Origin: Lasiodiplodia sp. COLG20
Lineage: Eukaryota > Ascomycota > Dothideomycetes > Botryosphaeriales > Botryosphaeriaceae
Assembly (NCBI GenBank): GCA_009801085.1
Contig: VNWV01000011.1
Coordinates: forward strand, 124,001-188,000
Direction of reading: 5' to 3'
Length of the DNA: 64,000 bases
Shown: piece after piece, positions 53,951 through 62,500 of the stretch
Position numbering within the stretch: the first letter of the stretch is position 1
Layout: each line of letters starts with the position of its first letter
The notes under the pieces: model-generated
Told to the model about the DNA's origin: nothing
The model's database searches: none
The model's input: only the letters and a program-made list of their open reading frames with translations
Translations under genes and position numbers: made by a program

Positions 53951-55150
53951 ATGGCTTCGCAAGAAAAGGCCTCAGAAGCACCTCTCGCGCTCAACCCCCA
54001 CCACGCCCGCGGCGATGGTAACGGCATTTTCCAGCTGAACCTCCCAAGCATGCAGGGAAAATACTATCTGGAAGTCCTCACTTACGACACTGAACGCTCT
54101 CTCACCTTCGCTTGCAACGTTCAAATCTCCCTTGAACGCCCCGAAACAGACCGTTCCCCATATCTCTTTCCGAAGCTTGACCTGATCGACGCCCTGCGCT
54201 CCGGCCTTCTCGAACTCGTCGAACAAAACACGCAGCAAGTCGTCCAACTCCCACCAACTGCATACTCGCCTTCCGTGGGGCATGTCGACATACCGCCACA
54301 TCCATGCCCTGGTCACACACAGGCCATCATCTTTATTGTCTTCGACACCACCGCGCAAATCTGGAAGGACACTTTACAGCCCTACAAAACTTACAACTTG
54401 CGCTTATCAGCTTCCGGTGGTGACGCATGGTGCTACTACGCCCCTCCTTCCGATGAGGCTTCCTCTTCCGACTTCTCCACAGCCCCCTCACCAGACAGCA
54501 GCCTTCCAGTGCGCCGCGACCCCGGCATTATCCATTTCACCGTCTACGACGACCCCGTCCCCCCCGCCTGTTCCGCCGTCTTCAGTCTCGCATCTCCCGT
54601 CTGTCATCGCTCCGGCACCCCGCAGTTCAAGTTCATTACCGAGATCACGCTCGATGCCTCCGAAGCTGCCCATGGTCCTGTTACCGTGGGTCTCTACGAC
54701 GAGCCCTTCAATACCGACAAGATGGGCTGCGCCAGCGAATACATTAGTTTCGTAGACAAGGAGACTGGCGAAGAGGTCTACTTCTCTCACGTACGCCCGT
54801 GCTGGGGCGAACTCATTCCAACCCCACCTGACTTCCCCCAGGATGACTTCTTTGTCGAACTGTGGCCCGGCGGCAAGCCCTGGCGGCATGAGTACACGCT
54901 TGAGCTTGAAGAGGAATACACTGACAACCACGGCGGCCTCGAATTTTTAGAGCTGGGAAAGAAGTACAGAGCCGAGCTTTCGAGCAACCTGAAGTCCGGT
55001 TTCGCGATGTGGATGCATGGCAGGAAGGAGGACTTGTTGAAGGGGACCGCCGAAGAGAAGCGTGAGAGATGGGCTCGTGGACCGAGGGGAAGACCGGCCA
55101 TCAGCATCCGGCAGCTGAATGAACCGGTGGAGTTTGATGTTGTTGATTAA
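53951..55150 (+). CDS. paralogue C of an unrecognised ~390-residue family
   Basis: Single exon, 399 residues from MASQEKASEAP. The frame is open further upstream, but that part crosses a T-tract and the promoter block and has no family motif. Shared motifs: GLLELVEQNTQQVV, IWKDTLQPYKTYNLRL, FTVYDDPVPPACSAVFSL, PVCHRSG, FKFITEIT, FVDKETGEEVYF, FPQDDFFVELWPGGKPWRHEY, GKKYRAELSS, GFAMWMHGRKEDLLKGTAEE and IRQLNEPVEFDVV. It carries an insertion EEEYTDNHGGLEFLE before the GKKY motif. No signal peptide or transmembrane helix. The function is unknown. It lies 7.6 kb downstream of paralogue B in the same orientation, with a damaged membrane-protein gene, a secreted peptide gene and a pseudogene between. 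Confidence 0.72.
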   Translation: MASQEKASEAPLALNPHHARGDGNGIFQLNLPSMQGKYYLEVLTYDTERSLTFACNVQISLERPETDRSPYLFPKLDLIDALRSGLLELVEQNTQQVVQLPPTAYSPSVGHVDIPPHPCPGHTQAIIFIVFDTTAQIWKDTLQPYKTYNLRLSASGGDAWCYYAPPSDEASSSDFSTAPSPDSSLPVRRDPGIIHFTVYDDPVPPACSAVFSLASPVCHRSGTPQFKFITEITLDASEAAHGPVTVGLYDEPFNTDKMGCASEYISFVDKETGEEVYFSHVRPCWGELIPTPPDFPQDDFFVELWPGGKPWRHEYTLELEEEYTDNHGGLEFLELGKKYRAELSSNLKSGFAMWMHGRKEDLLKGTAEEKRERWARGPRGRPAISIRQLNEPVEFDVVD

Positions 55151-56596
55151 TGAGACACGGATCCATTCAATATGGACAAGTATCACCTTTTGGATGGTGA
55201 ACAGGATTTTTAGTATTTTCATTTGCTTCGTTCATTATTGGGTTTCATTCATTCAATGAATCACTCTTTTTAGGATGATATTGAAATCAAATCCGTAGGA
55301 AACGTGAAGGAGCCCATTTATGGTGAAATTAACCGCAAGATTCTACAGCAACCTCTCATTACATAGGCCCTTGCTGCGAAACACTCCCTACCACCGCAGA
55401 CAAGATGTGTCTCTTTCGCACCAAACTATTTCCTTTGGGATCAGCAGCCGGTCAAATCCGGATATAGTCATAGTGTCACATGGATACACTCTCCCTACTG
55501 CATTACTTTTACCTCTTATTAGCCCAAGTTAACGCTCGCTTACAGAAATGGGCCTTGGCAATGGACGTAGATGGAGCGGGTATTCTCATCTAAGTAATTT
55601 TAAGATATTTTGAGCGAGCATAGACTGTCGAGAGCCTCGTTTAAGTATTTATATGTCTCGTGGGTGCATTTGAGATCAGATATTTGAAGAGCATCAACTT
55701 CGTCACTATGTTAACGGCCGAGGTGCAAAACTAAGGAGATGGACGATGGTGTATTAAACTACCCGAAGAGGAGGCACTAAATATTCCTCTTGGCGTTTGC
55801 ATCTGCCAAAACTGGATCTTATGTCTCATGGTGTAAACTGATGGATAGAAGACGACGACAATGGGAAACCGGGTCCGTCCTCAGTGGATGCTCCTGCATG
55901 CACGTAGATTTATAACTAATAATCCGACATTTGCGTCCGGACAATAGCTTCAACTACCCACGTATGTACAAAAACATAGAGGATTTCTGCTCACATTGAT
56001 AAGGTTGTCTAGCTGTGGCACCTGTGCATTTTCTCATCCTTTTGTTAAAGTCTCTCCACCGCTTCCATAGCAATTCACCTCGTCCACTGGTCAATGTCAC
56101 ATTTCGAGCTCAGCATGGAGTAAAACTAGAAATTCGAATGTGTGCCTCGTCGCCTTAAAGGTTCCTTTCATACAGTCTATTTCCCGTATTTGTTGCGTTC
56201 TCGATGAGGTCGGCTTTCCTCTAAATTCTGTTACCTCACATATTACTCTAGAAGTATGAGCAGCGGAATCAAACGTTCGATATATATAGAAAACGGATTT
56301 TCTTGACGTCTGGAAACTTGCTTTAAGTGCTTTCTTGGAACCAATTCGAGTAAGCGAACGGCAAAGCGAATGACTAAAGTTTTGGCCATGACTGATCAGC
56401 AATCCATTACAGAGAGTGTTGACGAAAGGAAATTCTCACTGTAGGCGAAAGGTTGTGTAAAGAGGAGCTTCAGTGCATCTTGCCTAGTATTACCCATAAA
56501 CTACAAATTGCTATCAACAAACGGAAAGCTTTTCCCCAAATCTACAAAATACACACAAACCCAACACCAAAACCCACAACCAAAACCGAAATCTAT
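55151..56596. other. 1.45-kb intergenic stretch
   Basis: It contains the single-arm palindromic repeat at 55924-55963 and otherwise nothing recognised. It is the 3' flank of both paralogue C and the NRPS gene on the complement. Confidence 0.45.
55924..55963. repeat. palindromic element, single-arm copy
   Basis: CCGACATTTGCGTCCGGACA is followed by ATAGCTTCAACTACCCACGT, which matches the right arms at 1644-1678 and 15241-15273 with few changes. The expected left arm is not present. Only a CACGTAGATTTATAACTA fragment lies to the left. Confidence 0.6.
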
Positions 56597-59500
56597 CTAA
56601 ATCTCCCCCCACCCTTCACTCGAAACAATCTCATACGACTCCGGCGTCGGCGCGTGATCTGGCGACATGTCGCCCAGTGACGATGAATCATACTCTCCTC
56701 CCTTCTCCTGCTCCTGCCCCAACAACACACCCCGTTCCTGCACCGCACCTTCCTCCCCCAGCAGCAACCCCTTCAACACGCCCTCCCCACCCCTCCACAA
56801 CTCCTCTACGTTCCGACAAAGCATCTCGACCATACGCCCGACCACATCCCTCGGCACGCGCTCCTCCGCGAACAAGACATCGATCCTGATGCCCCCAACT
56901 ACTCCTGCACTCCCACCACTGCTTCCCGCCGCTGCCTGCACCACCGGCGTCGCCGTGACCTGCACGTCCGCCGCATCCCACGGCGCGACGGCCCAGCCGA
57001 GCTCGCACCTGGTTGTCATCTCCGTCTTGTCTCCGCTGCCACTGCCACTACCACCCCACCCAGGCAAACACCCCTCATCAAACGTCTTCGCCGCCGCGAT
57101 ATTATTCCACAACAACAGCGATCCGAACCGCGGCAACGCTTCCCCACCCTCGCCACCACACCAATCCGTGCACCGCCTTACCAGCCGCTCCGTCTCCAGA
57201 CACTCGTACGGCAGCGCGGCGAGGCGGGCGTCTTCAACGGCGGAGAGGAGGGCGTCTGCTGAGGAGTCTTCACCAGTAGCAGAAGGAGCAGCAGTGTTAT
57301 TGACGTACTTCGCCAAATTGACTCGCACCGGCACCGTGTTCAGCGTCGGCCCGCAGACGGACGCGGCTGACGGCAGGGGCAGGGCGCGGTTGGCGATGGC
57401 GCGGGCGAAGACGACGTCGTTGTTGTTGTTGGATACGCTGCGCAGGACGAGGGCCCAGGCGGTGTGGAAGAGGGTTTCGAAGGTGTGTTTGGTCTTGGTC
57501 TGCTGCGGAGCGGGGCCGAGGGCGATGTGTTGCGTGATGTGGCCGTTGACGGCTGCTGCTGTTGTCGTTGCGGTGGCTGCGTCGTCGACTGCGGTGTGCG
57601 AGTCCCGGCGTGCATCGACGACGATGGAAGTCATGCGAGAGCCCTTCAGCTCGGAGCGCCAGAAGGCTTCAGCGCCGCTGGTGGATTGACGGTGGCGCCA
57701 GGCGTGGAGGTGGCTTGGGAAGGACGGCACGGACGGGAGGTCGCGTTGCTCGTAGGCAGCGCGTAGGTCGTCGAGGATGAGGGGCAGAGTGATGCCGTCG
57801 TAGAGGCTGTGCGGGATGCGGATGATCAGACGACTAGCATTGAGTTGGCGGTCGGTGAGGAAGGAGAAGCGCAGGCCGTGCTTGCCGTATTGTTCTGGGC
57901 GCTGGCGGCTGACTGCGATGATGGCTGCGGTTGCGTCTTCGATGTCGTCTTTCGTCGTGTGTTCCTCCCACTCTGGCTCGTGGGAGCGGAAGACGACTTG
58001 CATCAGCTGCTGCTTGAACGGCACGAAGACGGTTCGAAGGATGCCGTGGTGGGCGACGACGCGAGAGCAGGCGTCCTTGACGCGCTGCTTGTCGATGGGC
58101 CCGGCGAAGTGGAGCCAGACGTGGTTGACGGTGCCCTGGTGGGGAGACATTGCTGCCTCGGTCATGGCCTTCTGCACCGACGTCGCTTCGATGACGTCTT
58201 CGACCTCGTTCCGGTCCACCGCGAGCGTTTCGCGCAGGAACGCATCGACGACGTCTGCGCCTTCAGGGAACGCGGAGAAAGGCTTGTACTCGGACGTCGG
58301 TTCCATCTCAGCCGAGGGCTCGCACTTGGCAGCCATTTCCACGAACCGGGGCCGCCTCATGATGTCCGCGACGGAGAGAGACAGGCCGGCCTGGCGGGCC
58401 TTTGCCGCGAGCTTCATGGCTGACAGCGAGTCTCCGCCCAGCTCGATGAAGTTGGCATCGGTGTGCACCGCGTCGACTTGGACGTCCAGAACCCTGGCCC
58501 AGAGGGACTGCAGGATCTGTTCCATCCCCGTCGTTGGCGCGCTCCCGGTGATGGCTTGAATTTCCAGTTCGCGATTTTGGCTCATCGCGGCTGCCATTTG
58601 CCGAAGGGCTTTGCGGTCAACCTTGCCAGCGGCGCTCAGGGGTAGTTGTTGGAGCGGCAAGAAGACGCGAGGGACCATGTAGGATGGCAGCGCTTCCCCA
58701 AGCTTGGCCTTTGCATCAGCAAAGACAGCTGCGAGTTTTTCCTGATCCTCCATCTCCTGGTCGTAAGCATCCCCAAGCGCAACAAACGCAGCCAAGTAAG
58801 CAGCAGCCGCATTTCCCCCCTCAGGCGTCACCAGCTCGACCGCAACATCACACTTGCTTGCCGTCACCACGCAGCGCCTCAGATTCTGCTCAATCTCTGC
58901 GAGCTCGATCCTCTGCCCACGCACCTTGATCTGGGCATCCTTCCGGCCAACAAACTCCAGCGTTCCGCTGCCATCGTCGGCATACCGCACCAGATCGCCC
59001 GTCTTGTAGAAGCGCTGCTGATCAGCCCGACCAGCAAACCTCTGCCTCCATTTCGGAGCGGCAATGAAGGCAGCAGCCGTCTTGTCCGCGTCGTCGACGT
59101 AGCCACGACCGACAGTCGGCCCCTCGAGGACCAGCTCGCCAACCGCACCCACGGGCGCCAGCCTATCGTCCGCGTCCGGATCGACGATCCACGCGCGGAC
59201 ACCGGATAGCGGGCGGCCGATGTTGCGGGGGTTCGATTCAACATCCATCGGCGCCAGGGAGCAGCAAGCCACGGGCGTGCACTCGCACGGCCCGTACGCC
59301 TGGAGCAGCGTCACCTTCTCACCCCAGATACCAAGCAGCTCCGCCGTCGCCGCCTCGCCGCCCAGCACGACCGTCTCCATCGTGGGCACGGCAGCGGGGG
59401 CGAGGACGCCGGCGAGCGAGGGCGTCATGAGCGCCCAGTTGGCGCGGCGGGCGACGATAGCCGCGGCCGGGTCGTCCTTGCGCTGCGTCTCGGACAGGAC

Positions 59501-62500
59501 GCAGGTGCAGCCGCCGGCGGCCCAGACCATGAGGGTTTCGATGATGGATGCGTCGAAGCTGTAGGACGCGAACTGCATGGCGCGCGTGCGGGCGTTGACG
59601 TGGGCGCGCGCGGCGAAGGCGAGGGCGCCCGCGACGATGGCGCCGTGGCTGATGACGCAGGCTTTGGCGGCGCCCGAGGTGCCGCTCGTGGTGACGACGT
59701 ACGCGGCGTCGGAGGGGGTGATGGCGACCTGGGGGCAGGGGTCGGTGAGAGTGGTCATCTCGTCCAGGACGAGGCAGTGGCGGACGGTGTGGGTGAGGAG
59801 TGCGTCGAGGCCGGTGGAGACGATGACGGTGGTGGCGTGGACCTTGCGGCAGATGGACTCGAGGCGGGCGAGTGGGTGCGCGGGGTCGAGGAGCAGGAAG
59901 GCGGCACCGGCTTTGAGGACACCCAGCATGGCCACTTGCGTCCACTTTGACTTTTCGAAGCATAGCGGCACCGTGTTTCCGGGGCCGATGCCCATGGATG
60001 TGGTTAGGTGGCCTGCAAGTTGGGAGGCTAGCACATCCAGCTCGGCATATGTCAGGTCGCCATCCCAGGAGGAGACGACTGGTGCGTTGGGTCGGATGCG
60101 TGCATGGTGTTTGACGAGATCATGCATGCAGAGGTCGGCGTGAGGCACAGGGTCCAACTCGCGGTTGAACTCGGAGACCTCCTTCATGTCCTCAGGGCTA
60201 AGGTAGTCGATGTCGTGAACCGTCCGGGCAGCTCCGTCGGTGATCTGCTGGAGCACGTGTTCAAATTGTCCGAGTAGGCGGTGTGCTTGTCCGTTGCTGG
60301 TAAGTCGAGAGTCAAAGACAAGGCTGGCGTCGATGTTGCCGTCGGGCAGCATTTGGCAGAGCAGAACGAAGCCGTAGTTGGTGAAGCTGGAAACAAGCTG
60401 AGCGTCGTTCTCACTCGTAAAGAAGTTGTCCGAGCTGTCGTCATCCTCGGCGCTGGCAGGCTGCACGACCAGCAGGCTGTTGAAAGTACAGGCCGCATGG
60501 GCGCTGGCGCTGACTTGGCGGATTCGCTGCAGTCCGAGGTGCTGCACTGGATCGATACTGACGTCTTGTGCATTCTTGGCCAGCTCATTGACTGTTCTGG
60601 TGCCATCGAGAGTAAAACGTAAAGGAATTGTGGCGAATGTGGGGCCGATCATATCTTGGATACCGTCAACTGGAGCCGTTCTCCCAGAGAGGGTGACGCC
60701 GATAACGACGTCTTTGGAGTCGGTGTAACGGCTGACGAGGAGGGCCCAGGCAGTTTGAATCATGGAGCTTGATGTGTTCTCACCGCTGCGCCCGAGGATG
60801 ATGCGTCTCGTCTCGTGGGAATCGGGCTGAGGAACGATGGAAGACGACACGGGTGGGAAAGCAGTGCGTTCTGCGCCTTCCAAGTAGGAGCGCCAGTAAT
60901 CCTCCGCCTCTTGTGGATGCAGTCCTTGGTGGAGGTACTGGATGAATTTGTTGTACGGTGGTGACTGCGGCACGGATTGCCCCTGGTACAGGGAGTAAAG
61001 TTGCTGTAGAATTAGTTTCCAACTCCATCCATCAAAAACAGAATGATGGGTAAACAGAACGAGATGCTGTGATGCTTCTGTAATCACGACACCACATCGA
61101 ACAAGACGGTTGCCGGATGACATTGGGATTTGTCGTGCTTCCCTGATGTAGTCATCCAAGTTGTTCCCGGTTGCGATCTCGGCTTCTTCCTTAACGACGA
61201 CTTGGACGGATCCCCATTGGTCCAACTGAGTAATCCGTGTGCGTAGTACGGGCGTGATGGCCACGAGAGCCTTCCACGCGGCTACAGCCCTCTCGGCATC
61301 AGGAACTGGAATGACGCATTCAGCGACGTACGCTCCTCGTTCAACATTCGACAGGGCCATGAGGCCCTCCTGCAGAGGAGCGCAGGGGTAAATGTCTTCA
61401 ATCGCGTCAGCGTCAACCTGGCAAGCTGCTGCTACCTCCTCGACCAAGGCGTTCGTATTGCCATTCATCATAGAGAAAGGCTGGATAGCATCAGAGAATG
61501 CAGCGGTCGGTTCGGGCTTCGTTGCCAATTGCGCCATATCCGCCAGCACTGGATTGTCGAATATATCCTTGACTGTGAGGACGATATCCTGCCGGCGGGC
61601 AGCTGCAACGAGCTTCATAGCGTCTAGAGAGTCTCCACCGAGGCGGAGAAAGCTGTCGGAAACGGCGATGTTGTCGAGACCGAGGACGGACTTCCAGAGA
61701 GAAAGCAAACGCTGCTCCATTTCAGACGGTCCACGGGTCGTGGCTTCTTCCGAGGTCTCTTTGTCTTCAGAGGTTGTCGTTTGAGGCGCCACCATCTCCC
61801 GCAATTGCAGACGGTCAATGGTGCCATCCGTAGTCCGGGGTAGGCTGCGCACTGGGAGGAAAGCCTTGGGAAGCATGAACAATGGCAGAGCGCGGCTGAG
61901 CCTATCTCCGGCGCTGGCAACAAGCGCATCAAGGAGTTTCTGCGCAATCTCATCGTCCACGTATCCATGCTCGAGCGCCACGAACGCCGTGAGAGATCCT
62001 TCATCCGTGACCTGGATGGCAACCTGCCGGTCCCACATGACTTGGCTGACCATCTCCTCCACGTCGCGAGCGACGAACCGACGGCCATCTTGCAGCTCGA
62101 CGAGCTCTTGCATGTCTCCAATCACCTCCACCTCGCCATCTTCTCCGAACCGGGCGAGCTTCCTAGTTGCGTACACCCGCTTCGAGCGAGCAAAGCCGAG
62201 CTTCTCCAACCACGCAGGCTGCACAGCAGTACATCCAGCCTCGGCCTTCTCAACAACAAGCTCGCCAACGACACCCATCGGCACCAGCGCATCGCGGTTC
62301 CGAGCATCAACAACCCACGCCGAGCGCTGCCGGAGACCCTCCAAGTCCTCCGCCGTCAGCAACTCGACGTCCGCAACAGCCAGGTCATCAAGCCCGCCAT
62401 CCGCAGCTCTCAATAGCTGCTTCAACACGTGCTCAAACTGCGCGACCATGCGCTCGACCAGCGGTTCGCCCAGAACCCTGTCATCATGCGTCGCGCTGGC

